Part shown: positions 27,129 to 36,450 of the stretch, piece by piece | Position numbering within the stretch: the stretch's first letter is position 1 | Layout: each line of letters starts with the position of its first letter | NCBI GenBank assembly: GCA_964429695.1 | Contig: CAYSCS010000044.1 | Coordinates: 1-64,000 of the forward strand | DNA length: 64,000 nucleotides | Reading direction: 5' to 3' | Source: CAYSCS01 sp964429695 | GTDB taxonomy: Bacteria; Acidobacteriota; Aminicenantia; Aminicenantales; Aminicenantaceae | Position numbers and translations under genes: made by a program | The notes under the pieces: model-generated | The model's database searches: none | The model's input: the letters and a program-made list of their open reading frames with translations, nothing else | What the model was told of the DNA's origin: nothing

Positions 27129-29036
27129 CTATGATTTAATTCCCATAATTTTCCGCACGGAGGGGAAAAGTCTCAGATCTGTATGGGGCAGAAACAATGC
27201 TCCCGTGAATTCATTCATATAGGAAGGCTCTGTGTTTAACTCAATGTAGGTCATATTCTCGGCTATTTTTTCAGCTAGAACTCTGTTTTCATTTGAAATG
27301 AGGAGAAGATAGGCTCCCAGAAGAGAGGTGTTTCCAAGATAATGAAATTTTTCTCTTTCAAGGTCAGGAAGAAGGCCGATGCGAATTGCATTTTCTATCT
27401 GTAAATTTTCTCCAAATCCTCCAGCGATATAGATTGCTTCTAAGTCATCGAAATTCAAACCAGCGTACTTTAAGAGAAGCGAAGTGGCTGAGAAAATGGC
27501 TCCTTTTGAGCGGATGAGGTTAGCAATATCCCTTTCGGTGAGGATAATGTCCTTTCCCCAGAATGAATTCTTCCCCTCTTCTATGAGGAAGCCCAATCCT
27601 CTTTCATCTTTCACGAGCCTGTCGTCAGCTTTTTTGCTATTAAATTTTCCTGTTCGGTCTATGATACCGTGCACGAATAATTCAGCAAGCAAGTCTACAA
27701 GCCCTGAACCACAAATTCCTTTTGGCTTTTTCCCCTCAACTAAAGAATATTTTAACTCCCCATTTTCCTCAAATATTATCCTTTCTATGGCTCCTGAAGT
27801 TGCTGGCATCCCGCAGCTTGTTCCACTCCCTTCAAAGGCAGGTCCCACAGAACAAGCACAAGTCATCATCCATTCCCTGTTGCCGATGACGATTTCTCCA
27901 TTTGTGCCTGCATCTATGAAAAGTGAGACCTTTTCTCTCTCGCGCAACAGGGGAGTACAAAGAATTCCTGCAGTTATGTCCCCTCCCACATAACTTCCCA
28001 CCAGAGGCGAAAAATATAACCTGCACTCGGGGCTAGTCTTAAGCCCCAAGTCTCGGGCAAGAATGAGAGGTACCTTGTTGATGGTCGGAACATAAGGCTC
28101 GAGGCGGATGTGCTGTGGGTCGAGCTTGAGAAGGAGATGAATCATGGTAGTGTTCCCAGAAATTGAGCCAAAATAGATTGAATCTGAAGAGATCCCAAGC
28201 TCCCGAAGGGCATGTTCGATCAAGTTGTTTAGGGTGGTGAGGATTAAATCCTGAAGTTCCTGAAGTCGACCTGGTTTTTGAGAATAATTAATTCTTGAGA
28301 TTATGTCTTCTCCACATTTAATCTGCTGGTTTAGCCCAGAAGCTGTGTTTAATATCTTCCCGTTTTCAAGATCCACGAGATGAAGAACGACCGTAGTAGT
28401 CCCTACGTCACAGCAAATTCCGTAAATCTTTTTTTCTTTCTTCTTTGCTTCCACATCGATTAGCGTCCATTTAGGACCATCTTTCAAAACAACTGCAGAT
28501 ATTTCCCCGTTCTTTTCTCTTACAGCCCTTGCCAGTTTTTTTAAAACCGAATATTCACAACCTTCAACTTCAACTCCGAAATTTTTTAAGAGCTCTCGTT
28601 GCACTCGCTTCAAGTCGCTGTAATTATCTTCAAGAGTAGGGGAGGGGAGTCTTAAGGAGAAGGCTTTTAGAAGGGGATTTAAATTGAGATTAGCAGAGAT
28701 TCTATCCCGGTGAGTCTCAAAGAACTGGGACCCACTGATAATCTTTATTGAAAGCTCTTCAAAACTGGGAAGAATTACCCTCATGTCTCCCATAATTTTC
28801 GTCTGGCAGGCAAGCACATAATTCTCTTTGAGGAGTTCTTCAGGAAGAGCAGCTGAGGTTTTCGTCCTATATTTACCGCTTAAAACCCTGACTGCACAAT
28901 TCCCACAGTTTCCTTTCCCACCACAGCTTGCCTTTAAGGGAAGATTTGCTTCTCTTGTTGCCTCAAGGATAGTCATTCCTTTAGGCACTTCGAGTGAAGA
29001 TTCGAAAGGAAGAAAAGTAATCTTCTGTTTTTCCAT
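27129..29036 (-). CDS. ASKHA-domain ferredoxin-like reductive activator of corrinoid proteins (RACo type)
   Basis: This 635-residue protein starts with a [2Fe-2S] ferredoxin domain whose cysteines are C38, C44, C47 and C77 (C-x5-C-x2-C-x29-C). A linker and an actin-like ASKHA ATPase domain follow, with phosphate-binding CDVGTTTVVLHL, FIDAGTNGEIVIG and IYIAGGFGENLQIENA. RACo proteins use ATP to drive one-electron reduction of inactive Co(II) in corrinoid proteins. Its place directly after acsC points to the corrinoid iron-sulfur protein (AcsCD) as client. The gene ends with TAG. Confidence 0.88.
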   Translation of the reverse strand: MEKQKITFLPFESSLEVPKGMTILEATREANLPLKASCGGKGNCGNCAVRVLSGKYRTKTSAALPEELLKENYVLACQTKIMGDMRVILPSFEELSIKIISGSQFFETHRDRISANLNLNPLLKAFSLRLPSPTLEDNYSDLKRVQRELLKNFGVEVEGCEYSVLKKLARAVREKNGEISAVVLKDGPKWTLIDVEAKKKEKKIYGICCDVGTTTVVLHLVDLENGKILNTASGLNQQIKCGEDIISRINYSQKPGRLQELQDLILTTLNNLIEHALRELGISSDSIYFGSISGNTTMIHLLLKLDPQHIRLEPYVPTINKVPLILARDLGLKTSPECRLYFSPLVGSYVGGDITAGILCTPLLREREKVSLFIDAGTNGEIVIGNREWMMTCACSVGPAFEGSGTSCGMPATSGAIERIIFEENGELKYSLVEGKKPKGICGSGLVDLLAELFVHGIIDRTGKFNSKKADDRLVKDERGLGFLIEEGKNSFWGKDIILTERDIANLIRSKGAIFSATSLLLKYAGLNFDDLEAIYIAGGFGENLQIENAIRIGLLPDLEREKFHYLGNTSLLGAYLLLISNENRVLAEKIAENMTYIELNTEPSYMNEFTGALFLPHTDLRLFPSVRKIMGIKS

Positions 29037-29113
29037 CTTCCACTTCTTGAGCTATGTCAGGCTTAAGAGCCCTAAATCTATTCTCTCTAACCTCCTTCTT
29101 CTCCTCCCTCTTT

Positions 29114-29143
29114 TATTATCATGTATTATCATGTATTATCATG
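29114..29143. repeat. Three tandem copies of a 10-bp unit before acsC's downstream neighbour
   Basis: TATTATCATG is repeated three times without change in the 125-base gap between acsC and the RACo gene. A 10-bp period puts each copy on the same face of the helix. It could be a protein-binding array or a slippage tract. Confidence 0.6.
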
Positions 29144-29161
29144 AGGTATGAAAACTCATAG

Positions 29162-30505
29162 TCATGTCAATTTGACGCTTTTGACAAAAGAAGGAATATC
29201 AGAAGCATCTTGGCAACCGACGATTACTTCCCACCCCGGGAGATGCTCTTCTAGGTCTCCGCTTATTTGAGAGACAAGACCGGGGATGACGATTTTTCTC
29301 GTCTTCACCTCTTCCTCGAGCTTAATTTCTTTTATGAATTTTGCTATTTTTTCACCCACAAACTTTCCCGCTGCCCAGGAGGTCAGTACTGATTGGCCTT
29401 CTGTATCACAAACCACGAGATGAGCAGAAATCCCTGAATTCTCTATCTCTCCAGAAACGATAAAGTAGGTCAAGGAGAAATTTGTGGTTACAAACACAGG
29501 GGAGGTAGGTGTTGGTTCACCGATGGGATATACCCTGGGCTCTACCTGGATTGGTTTCTGGGGATCTGTGTATATATTTTGTCGTAGAGTAAAAAGGGTG
29601 TAGAGCATGGCTCTATCAAAGCGGGGAAGGACAATGATTGAAGCATATCTGCAGAGCAGAAGAGATGCCATAGCCAGGATTTCTAACCCATCCTCTCCTT
29701 TGATGTACGTGAAAAGGGGATAACCGAAAGGTTTGAAGTTTTTTTTCAGAGCACTGCGTCTCAGGATTGTGTGGTGCTGAAGTTTCTTGCCTATGTTTTC
29801 AGACTCAAGGTTCAAAATGAGGTCATTTAATCCTCCACTTCTTGCCTTCTCTACCTGTTCGGCAAGATTTTCCAGTGTTTTGGAACTCAAGATCAAAGAG
29901 GCATTGAATGACTTGGCGAGTTCGAGGAAATCTTCATCCACCTCCTCGCGTAAAAAAATCGAAGGCCTGTCTTCTTTTAAAATTTCTAAACCCTCTTTCA
30001 ACGAATTTTTATCCTGAGAGTCGAGAATTATTCCTTTTTGAGAGTTAAGTTTCACAAGTTGAATGGTCTCTAAGAAATTGTTTTTATCTTGCCCATCATC
30101 AGTTATGAAAAAGAGGTCCGCCTTTAGCTCCTCTCCCACTCGTTCCACTCTATAGGCTTCTATTTCTTTTATTTGCGAAAGAAGAAGTTCTTTTCCGGCA
30201 GAGGTTCGGAGTTCGATAGCTATTCCTGGGGGATGAAGGAATGTTTTTTCATGGCGAAACATTACCGTCTCATTCCCTATTTCTAGAGGATTGGCTCCGC
30301 CTATTTTAACCAGCCTTATAGGCGGCTCACTTGCAGAGCCAAGCTTCACCTTTGCTTCTTCAGAAGCATGGGGACATTCGCTGAGCTCGGCTTTCTTTTG
30401 CGCAAGTTTCATGGCAAAGGCCATACAAGTGGGGACTCCACAATCACCACAGTTTGTTTTGGGTAAGAGCTTGAATATTTCTAATCCTGAAAGAGCCATT
30501 CTCAT
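29162..30505 (-). CDS. acsC: Corrinoid iron-sulfur protein large subunit (AcsC/CdhE)
   Basis: This 447-residue subunit carries the N-terminal [4Fe-4S] motif C19-x2-C22-x4-C27-x16-C44 (TNCGDCGVPTCMAFA ... ECPH), followed by a TIM-barrel-like middle and a C-terminal cobalamin-binding region (VFVTTNFSLTYF). With AcsD it forms the heterodimer that carries methyl groups to the A-cluster of acetyl-CoA synthase. The ATG overlaps the acsD stop codon by four bases, so the two subunits are translationally coupled. A second in-frame ATG two codons on is an alternative start. The length matches acetogen homologues (about 445). Confidence 0.94.
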   Translation of the reverse strand: MRMALSGLEIFKLLPKTNCGDCGVPTCMAFAMKLAQKKAELSECPHASEEAKVKLGSASEPPIRLVKIGGANPLEIGNETVMFRHEKTFLHPPGIAIELRTSAGKELLLSQIKEIEAYRVERVGEELKADLFFITDDGQDKNNFLETIQLVKLNSQKGIILDSQDKNSLKEGLEILKEDRPSIFLREEVDEDFLELAKSFNASLILSSKTLENLAEQVEKARSGGLNDLILNLESENIGKKLQHHTILRRSALKKNFKPFGYPLFTYIKGEDGLEILAMASLLLCRYASIIVLPRFDRAMLYTLFTLRQNIYTDPQKPIQVEPRVYPIGEPTPTSPVFVTTNFSLTYFIVSGEIENSGISAHLVVCDTEGQSVLTSWAAGKFVGEKIAKFIKEIKLEEEVKTRKIVIPGLVSQISGDLEEHLPGWEVIVGCQDASDIPSFVKSVKLT

Positions 30506-31488
30506 TCTCCCTTATAAGGGTAAAATACCTCTTTAATATTTTTTCTCAGGACCTCAACAGCCCGAGGATGGTACATGATTAAAAGATCGGCACCCGCAGC
30601 GAGTAAACTCGTTGCCGTGGCAATCTCCCAGTAAGCAAAACGAAGTTTCTCATTTCCCCAGAAGGGAAAATTCTCTTCTTTCACCAGAGCTTCTTTGACT
30701 CGAGCGCTCTCATATCCAGGATTGACGAGCATGGGAAAGGCAAGCATCCGGTCCCCCCCAAGTCCGTCGTTTCTGATTCGTTCCATTATGGAGTAGGTGT
30801 ACTCAAGTCCGTAGCCTAGGGTCCCGGTAAGGGGGTCGATAATAATCTTATGAAGAGGAAAATTCATGTCAGAGAGGAGGATGTTAAGCTGTTTGGCAAG
30901 GTTGACATCGATGGGAGATTGAGCCACAAGGCAATGGTCATAAGCCAGGCAAAGGGCAGCGATCGTCTTATAGTTATCTTTTTCCACATAATTTATCAGA
31001 CAGTTCTCTCCTGCGGTTGCTTCACAGACTTTTTTCATCACTTCATTTATCTTCTCAAAATGACTGTGTCCTGTAATTATGAGGGGGACACTCACGCTTT
31101 CCAATACCTCTTTGACTACTTTCACTGCCTCTTCGGCACTTCTATTGCCTTTTTCTGGATGAGTTCCTTCGAGGCGAACACTGATTAATTCAGCGCCGAA
31201 GTCATTGACGCATCTCTTCGCCATTTCTCCAGGTTTCTCGAGTACATCGCCAAAATATTCGAGCAGAGAAGGAGGATACTTTGCAGGAGGTTTATCGAAA
31301 ACTTCCATGGCCACCACAGGAGGGTTGGGATGCTCGCCCTCGAAAAGATGGAAAGCAAGAGAGCTACTTCCCCCTATTGTAACTGAATGCGATCGAGTAC
31401 CCCCTTCACTTCGGGTTGCTCCGATTCTTACTTCACTAATTTTTCCCGAGTAGGATTCTTTAGGGATTTCAATCTTCATTCTCATCAC
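30502..31488 (-). CDS. acsD: Corrinoid iron-sulfur protein small subunit (AcsD/CdhD)
   Basis: This 328-residue TIM-barrel subunit has landmarks VAMEVFDKPPAKYPPSLLEYF, SVRLEGTHPEKGNRS and IIIDPLTGTLGYGLEYTYS, which are typical of the bacterial small subunit of the corrinoid iron-sulfur protein. It carries no iron-sulfur cluster of its own and helps to bind the corrinoid and dock the partner enzymes. It lies in the operon between cooC (20 bases upstream) and acsC (4-base overlap). Confidence 0.94.
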   Translation of the reverse strand: MMRMKIEIPKESYSGKISEVRIGATRSEGGTRSHSVTIGGSSSLAFHLFEGEHPNPPVVAMEVFDKPPAKYPPSLLEYFGDVLEKPGEMAKRCVNDFGAELISVRLEGTHPEKGNRSAEEAVKVVKEVLESVSVPLIITGHSHFEKINEVMKKVCEATAGENCLINYVEKDNYKTIAALCLAYDHCLVAQSPIDVNLAKQLNILLSDMNFPLHKIIIDPLTGTLGYGLEYTYSIMERIRNDGLGGDRMLAFPMLVNPGYESARVKEALVKEENFPFWGNEKLRFAYWEIATATSLLAAGADLLIMYHPRAVEVLRKNIKEVFYPYKGE

Positions 31489-31508
31489 CTCTTAATCAAA
31501 TTACTCAT

Positions 31509-32261
31509 TCATAGGGAAAGTTTACGCATTAAGGTATCAAGAGCCATATAGGATTTTGTTGACCTGAGCACAGGCCAGATTGGGAGACCCTTTTGGTCTG
31601 TTTCCAAAAGCATTTCGTCCTCTGGTATCGTGCCTAAAAGCGTCAAGTTTTCTTCCTGAATTGTTTTCAGGATAGAGGGGGGAAGAGAATCTTTGAGGCG
31701 ATTGATGATGAGCAATTTCTCATCTACTCGAGTATCCAGCTCCTTTAGGAGCCGACTTATCTTTCCTGAGGTTTGAATCCCCCTCGGACACGGGTCAGAA
31801 ACAATGAGAAGATAGTCAATCTTTTGCACGGTTCGTCGACTGAGATGCTCCATTCCTGCTTCGTTATCTATCACCACATATTCATAATTCTGTGAAAGGC
31901 ATTTAAGTATCTCTCTAAGTAAGTTATTGGCATAACAATAGCAACCCGGCCCCTCTGGTCTTCCCATGGCGATAAGGTCAAAATCAGGAGTTTCCACCAG
32001 GCTTGCTTGGATCTTATACTCAAGGAATTGGGCTTTATTCATTCCCGCGGGGAGATTGCTGGACATGGTTTTCATTTCTTCTCTTATGCTCCCAATTGTT
32101 TCCTTGAGCTTAACCCCGAGGAGCTCGTTCAAATTGACATTCGAATCTGCATCCACGGCAAGAATAGAACCTAAGCCTTTGTCTCTCAACCAGCGAATGA
32201 TAAGCGTTGCGAGGGTGGATTTCCCTGTTCCTCCTTTGCCTGAAATAGCGATTGTCTTCAT
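31509..32261 (-). CDS. cooC: CooC/AcsF-type nickel-insertion ATPase
   Basis: This 250-residue MinD-like ATPase has the deviant Walker A K9-G-G-T-G-K-S15 and the metal-binding pair C107-Y-C109 (GPGCYCYANN), the mark of CooC/AcsF maturation factors that load nickel into CO dehydrogenase or acetyl-CoA synthase. The ATG lies three bases after the TAG of acsB and in the same frame, and no Shine-Dalgarno sequence is visible. Translation must therefore depend on coupling to acsB or on read-through. Its position between acsB and acsD favours acetyl-CoA synthase as client. Confidence 0.9.
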   Translation of the reverse strand: MKTIAISGKGGTGKSTLATLIIRWLRDKGLGSILAVDADSNVNLNELLGVKLKETIGSIREEMKTMSSNLPAGMNKAQFLEYKIQASLVETPDFDLIAMGRPEGPGCYCYANNLLREILKCLSQNYEYVVIDNEAGMEHLSRRTVQKIDYLLIVSDPCPRGIQTSGKISRLLKELDTRVDEKLLIINRLKDSLPPSILKTIQEENLTLLGTIPEDEMLLETDQKGLPIWPVLRSTKSYMALDTLMRKLSL

Positions 32262-32264
32262 TTT

Positions 32265-34469
32265 CTAAAACATGGGTGGCAATGATAACGCAGGGTGATT
32301 CTTTTTAGTAATATAGTCAAGAACTTCCTCTTCGGTTATGGCCACGGTTTCGTCAGCAATCATTTCAAAAAATCCGTTTATTCCCTCTTTCTCTCCTATC
32401 CTTCGAAGCACAGGTTCAAGCTCTTCCTTAAGCGCCCTATTCATCCACACTATGCGCTTTGCTCCTCCCTCTGCCCTTATAAATTTATTACTGCCGATAT
32501 AATGCTTGCTGTGGCCTAGAAAACCCGGGGTCTGGACTCCTCCACCTATGTTTCCTGCAAGTGTAGAAAATTTCATCCCGCTCGGTGTCATTCCGGCATA
32601 ATCTCTATAAACTGTCATTATTCCGTTTGTAGAGGGCAGGATGCAAGAGATACATTCAAAACATCCACAAGAAGTCATGGGATACTCGATAATGCTGTAG
32701 GCGTTGAAACGTTCGAGGGTCTTGTGCGAGTAATTGTAGACAAATTTGTTGATTTCTTCCCATTGTCCGCGGAGAGGGTCGATGACTCTTCCTTTTTTCA
32801 CGGGTTGATTTGGCCCTGCTGGGTTGATTTGATAGGCTGCTTTTCCATCCAGCCAGTTGTAGGCACCACAGAGACCCGAGCGTTCTGGTGTTATGATGCA
32901 GACATGATTGGGAGCGAAAGATTGACAGAGAGTACAGGAGTAGAAAATCTCAACTGCTTCATCGGTGAGGTCAGCGAGTCGTTCATCTCGAAAATGATAA
33001 ACTTTCCTTACCGTGCCGATCAGTTTAAGAATTTCTTCTTCACGAGTGTAAATTTTGACTTGAACCTTGTCAACAATCTTACCGAATTCTCCATGAAGTT
33101 TGGCATGAATAATAGTACCGAAATGTTTGAATTTAAAGCCTTTTTGTTTTGCTTCCTTGCTAACTCTAATCCAGTTTATGTCTCTTTGTCCCATATGGAA
33201 GACACCATTGGCACAATTGATGAAATCATGAATATGGCGTTCAAGAATGGGTTCGAAATCAGGCTGCATCTCACGACCCGCAACCTCTACCCAAATGGCG
33301 AGGGGAAGCTGAGCTCCTTCTTCAACCTCATCTATTTCTGGGCCGATGACTTCAATCTTTCCATCTTCTACCTCGTCCATGTTTTTTGAAGTCAGGAACT
33401 CAAATCCAGGCTTAGAAGTTCCTGCCAATTCTACATACATATCTTCTTTACGGATGCGTTCACCTTGAAAAGCCGGACCATAAGAGACTGGCACGGGAAC
33501 TTTAGTAATGGTGATCTTAAGTCCTCTGACCTCAATTGCCTTGGAAACAATCTTTTCGTGAGGCACAGGCGAAACTACATGTTCATAGGTGCAGATTCCA
33601 GTGGGAAGAATTTTGTCTATGTCAGTATCTGCGATTGTTGGGAATCCATAATTTATTGCTCCTGCAGCCTGAGCATGCTTTTCGTCGTCGACCGGACCGA
33701 AAGCTAAGACAAAGGCAAAAACTCTGTTTTTATTATAGCGCAAGATTCTTTGATAGTCTCCAGGTTGAGCCCCTCCAAAAGAAAGAGCCACTCTGGTTGC
33801 AAAACCCAGAGAGTGAACTGTCGCCGTGACATCATCTCCAAAGGGAACAAGCCGGGTTTCCCATCCCATCTGGATACCTTCTTCCTCAAGTTGCTTTGCC
33901 ATGGATTTCCCCTCAGTAGCAGCAGACATAAAAACATAAAGGTTTTTTTCCTGCAACTCCCGCGCTATCTTTACGGCAATCTCATTCGTGGGACAATAAC
34001 CCACACAGGCAGCGAACCCAGGCGCTGTTCCATCCACAAACTCAATCCCCCTCTCTCTCATGATTACATCACTTGCTGCCCCGAGCCAGAGGAAGCCATC
34101 TCTTGGAGAGGACTCAGGAAGATAGGGAAGGGGGTCTTGAGTATATTTAATCGCTTCTATTATTTCATCGGCAAAGAGAGTGGCCATCCCGGCATCGAGA
34201 GTGTGGCCAAGGTAAGGAAGCCATAATTTTTCGTTAGGAAGAGGGGGGAGGAGCTTCTTTGCTTCTTCTAGAAGTAAAAGAAGGTCTTTTAGTTTCTGGA
34301 CTTTTAGCCCCAGGATTCCATATGAAATCGGTAAATAGTAGCCTGTGTTGGGGAATTCAACCTTTGTCTCAGGCCCTTTTTCTTCTATTGCCTTCTTGAG
34401 TTCTCTTTCTGCCCTCTCAACCAATTTATATGCACCTCGAATGGCCCTGGTGGCGATCAATTTAGACAT
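32265..34469 (-). CDS. acsB: Acetyl-CoA synthase catalytic subunit (AcsB)
   Basis: This 734-residue protein is full-length bacterial AcsB (Moorella about 729), including the N-terminal domain that docks CO dehydrogenase. The A-cluster ligands are all present: C512, C515, C524 and C534 with C-x2-C-x8-C-x9-C spacing, and the distal nickel site C601-G-C603. The enzyme joins CO, a methyl group from the corrinoid iron-sulfur protein and CoA into acetyl-CoA, or runs in reverse. It follows cooS by 17 bases. It ends with TAG, then AAA and the ATG of cooC in the same frame. Confidence 0.96.
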   Translation of the reverse strand: MSKLIATRAIRGAYKLVERAERELKKAIEEKGPETKVEFPNTGYYLPISYGILGLKVQKLKDLLLLLEEAKKLLPPLPNEKLWLPYLGHTLDAGMATLFADEIIEAIKYTQDPLPYLPESSPRDGFLWLGAASDVIMRERGIEFVDGTAPGFAACVGYCPTNEIAVKIARELQEKNLYVFMSAATEGKSMAKQLEEEGIQMGWETRLVPFGDDVTATVHSLGFATRVALSFGGAQPGDYQRILRYNKNRVFAFVLAFGPVDDEKHAQAAGAINYGFPTIADTDIDKILPTGICTYEHVVSPVPHEKIVSKAIEVRGLKITITKVPVPVSYGPAFQGERIRKEDMYVELAGTSKPGFEFLTSKNMDEVEDGKIEVIGPEIDEVEEGAQLPLAIWVEVAGREMQPDFEPILERHIHDFINCANGVFHMGQRDINWIRVSKEAKQKGFKFKHFGTIIHAKLHGEFGKIVDKVQVKIYTREEEILKLIGTVRKVYHFRDERLADLTDEAVEIFYSCTLCQSFAPNHVCIITPERSGLCGAYNWLDGKAAYQINPAGPNQPVKKGRVIDPLRGQWEEINKFVYNYSHKTLERFNAYSIIEYPMTSCGCFECISCILPSTNGIMTVYRDYAGMTPSGMKFSTLAGNIGGGVQTPGFLGHSKHYIGSNKFIRAEGGAKRIVWMNRALKEELEPVLRRIGEKEGINGFFEMIADETVAITEEEVLDYITKKNHPALSLPPMF

Positions 34470-34486
34470 TCCTTACTCTCCTTTTT

Positions 34487-36424
34487 TCAAACTTCAAGTT
34501 GTCTTCTCATTTCCATGTCATACAGAATGCGTTCTTTTGCCTTGCTTATTCCCAGTTTTTCTCTTTTGCGATTAATTTGGTCAATGATCAAAGCGGCTAT
34601 TTTACTTGGGTCTGATTCTACTGCCCACATCCCGCCGAAGAGCTCCTCAAAATCTTTGAATATGAGGCGGCAAAATGCCTCGCTTCCCTCTACAGGGAGT
34701 CCTACCCCGAAGACGGTGAACACGCCTGATGCAACGAAGTACTGACCGATGGAGATTGCCTTTTCGCTCATCCATTCAGGAGCAGCTCCTGCCACAGGAA
34801 GTTCGCTGATGTCTTTCCCAAGCCCCCCAATTCTAACCATTTCTGAGAGTGCGATGAGGATTCTGCTGTTATCTACACAAGAGCCAGAATGAAGGACAGG
34901 AGGCATCCCTACCGCCATGCAGACTTCAGCCAATCCCTTTCCTGCATGTTTTTCTGCAGATTCAGGGGTGAGGAAGCCTGCTTTAGCACAAGAAATGGCA
35001 GAACATCCAGTTTGAACCACAAGAATATCATTCGCTATGAGTTCTTCCACCAGGTTAACATGGCTCTTATCATGGGTAACCTTTGGATTACAACAGCCGA
35101 CCACACCTGCCACTCCTCTTATCCTTCCATTGATGACATTATCATTCAGAGGGAAATAAGACCCTCGAAATGTTCCTCCTAACATGTAAGTTATGGCTTC
35201 ATGACTGAAGCCAGCCACAAGGTCCATCTTTTTCTGGGGTATATTCACTTCTTGGCGATTGGGGAAATTGAGAATAGATTCACGAATGATCTCTTTTGCA
35301 ACTTTGAGAGCATTTTGCTCATGGAACTCGAAAGACCTTGCCCCTTCAATCTTGGCTTTGGGTGAGGTGGTGATGAGCAGAGTGTGAAAATACTTAGCCA
35401 GCTGAGGAAGAGATGGCATGATGCATTGAACATCCACAATCATTGCTTCTACTGCTCCAGTACTAACTGCAAGTTCTTGCTGGAGCACATTTCCAGCTAC
35501 TGGGAGTCCTTGACGCAATAAGATTTCATTTGCTGTACAACAGATTCCAGCCAGATTTATCCCCTCAGCACCTTTCGCTTTTGCAAGCTCTATGAGCTCC
35601 TTATCTCTAACGGCAAGGACGAGCATTTCTGAAAGCATGGGCTCATGACCGTGGACAACTATGTTGACTTCATTCTTAGAGAGGACTCCAAGATTTACCT
35701 GTCCTCTTATGGGTGAAGGTGTACCGAAGAGGATATCTTGGAGTTCTGTGGCAATCATTGACCCTCCCCAGCCATCGGCAAGCGCAGTTCTTGCTCCCTG
35801 GTGCATGATGTTGAGAATATCTTGGTCAACACCCATCGTTGTCCTGTGCATGAGCTCAACTATCTCTCGATCAATTCCTCGAGGATAAACTCCAAGGCGG
35901 CGCCATAAATCCTGCCTTGTCTTTGGGGCAAGAGAAGCAAATTCGAGCTCTCCTTCCTGGCGCCCAAAGATTTCAAGAGCCTTTTTGGCTACATCAAGCG
36001 CTACCTCTTCTTTAGGGCGGTCTTTGAAGGGCACCTTTAACAATCCAGCAACTTTTCTAAGTTTATTTATGTCTTTGATAGAATATCCTGAGTCAGGGTT
36101 AAGGGCAGCTTGAAGGAGGGTTCTTGCAACCTCTCTTCCATGGTCAGAATGTGCTGCTGCTCCTCCTGCTATCATCCGGGCAAAATTACGCGCCACTATC
36201 ACCTCGGGCTGAGCCCCGCACACTCCTTTTTGCGGTTTTTTCCCTTTAATAGGGTTAATGCGACAAGGTCCCATGAAACAAATATGGCAACAGAGTCCCT
36301 TTTCTCCGAAGCCACATCTTGGCCTTTGTTCAGCAGAGCGGTCCCAGACTGTCTCTATTCCTTTTTTTTCATTAGTTTCAAGAAGAAAATTCACAGTCTC
36401 GTCAATGCTTTTCTTCTCATTCAT
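34487..36424 (-). CDS. cooS: Anaerobic CO dehydrogenase catalytic subunit (CooS/AcsA)
   Basis: This 645-residue protein has the cluster ligands of Ni-Fe CO dehydrogenase. The D-cluster uses C37 and C45, and the B-cluster C46, C49, C54 and C69. C-cluster ligands are in VHGHEP, AGICCTAN, DVQCIMP, GVVGCCNP, TGCSAISC and SGSCVDNS. It interconverts CO2 and CO and, in complex with AcsB, feeds CO through an internal channel. The gene is second in the carbonyl-branch operon, 26 bases after the MesB-like gene. No unusual replacement was seen. Confidence 0.96.
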   Translation of the reverse strand: MNEKKSIDETVNFLLETNEKKGIETVWDRSAEQRPRCGFGEKGLCCHICFMGPCRINPIKGKKPQKGVCGAQPEVIVARNFARMIAGGAAAHSDHGREVARTLLQAALNPDSGYSIKDINKLRKVAGLLKVPFKDRPKEEVALDVAKKALEIFGRQEGELEFASLAPKTRQDLWRRLGVYPRGIDREIVELMHRTTMGVDQDILNIMHQGARTALADGWGGSMIATELQDILFGTPSPIRGQVNLGVLSKNEVNIVVHGHEPMLSEMLVLAVRDKELIELAKAKGAEGINLAGICCTANEILLRQGLPVAGNVLQQELAVSTGAVEAMIVDVQCIMPSLPQLAKYFHTLLITTSPKAKIEGARSFEFHEQNALKVAKEIIRESILNFPNRQEVNIPQKKMDLVAGFSHEAITYMLGGTFRGSYFPLNDNVINGRIRGVAGVVGCCNPKVTHDKSHVNLVEELIANDILVVQTGCSAISCAKAGFLTPESAEKHAGKGLAEVCMAVGMPPVLHSGSCVDNSRILIALSEMVRIGGLGKDISELPVAGAAPEWMSEKAISIGQYFVASGVFTVFGVGLPVEGSEAFCRLIFKDFEELFGGMWAVESDPSKIAALIIDQINRKREKLGISKAKERILYDMEMRRQLEV

Positions 36425-36450
36425 TTTGCCTCTCTTCTAACAGAATAAAA

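Noticed and set aside
32724..33389. 221-residue plus-strand frame
   Set aside because: It lies opposite acsB, whose identity is certain from its metal ligands.
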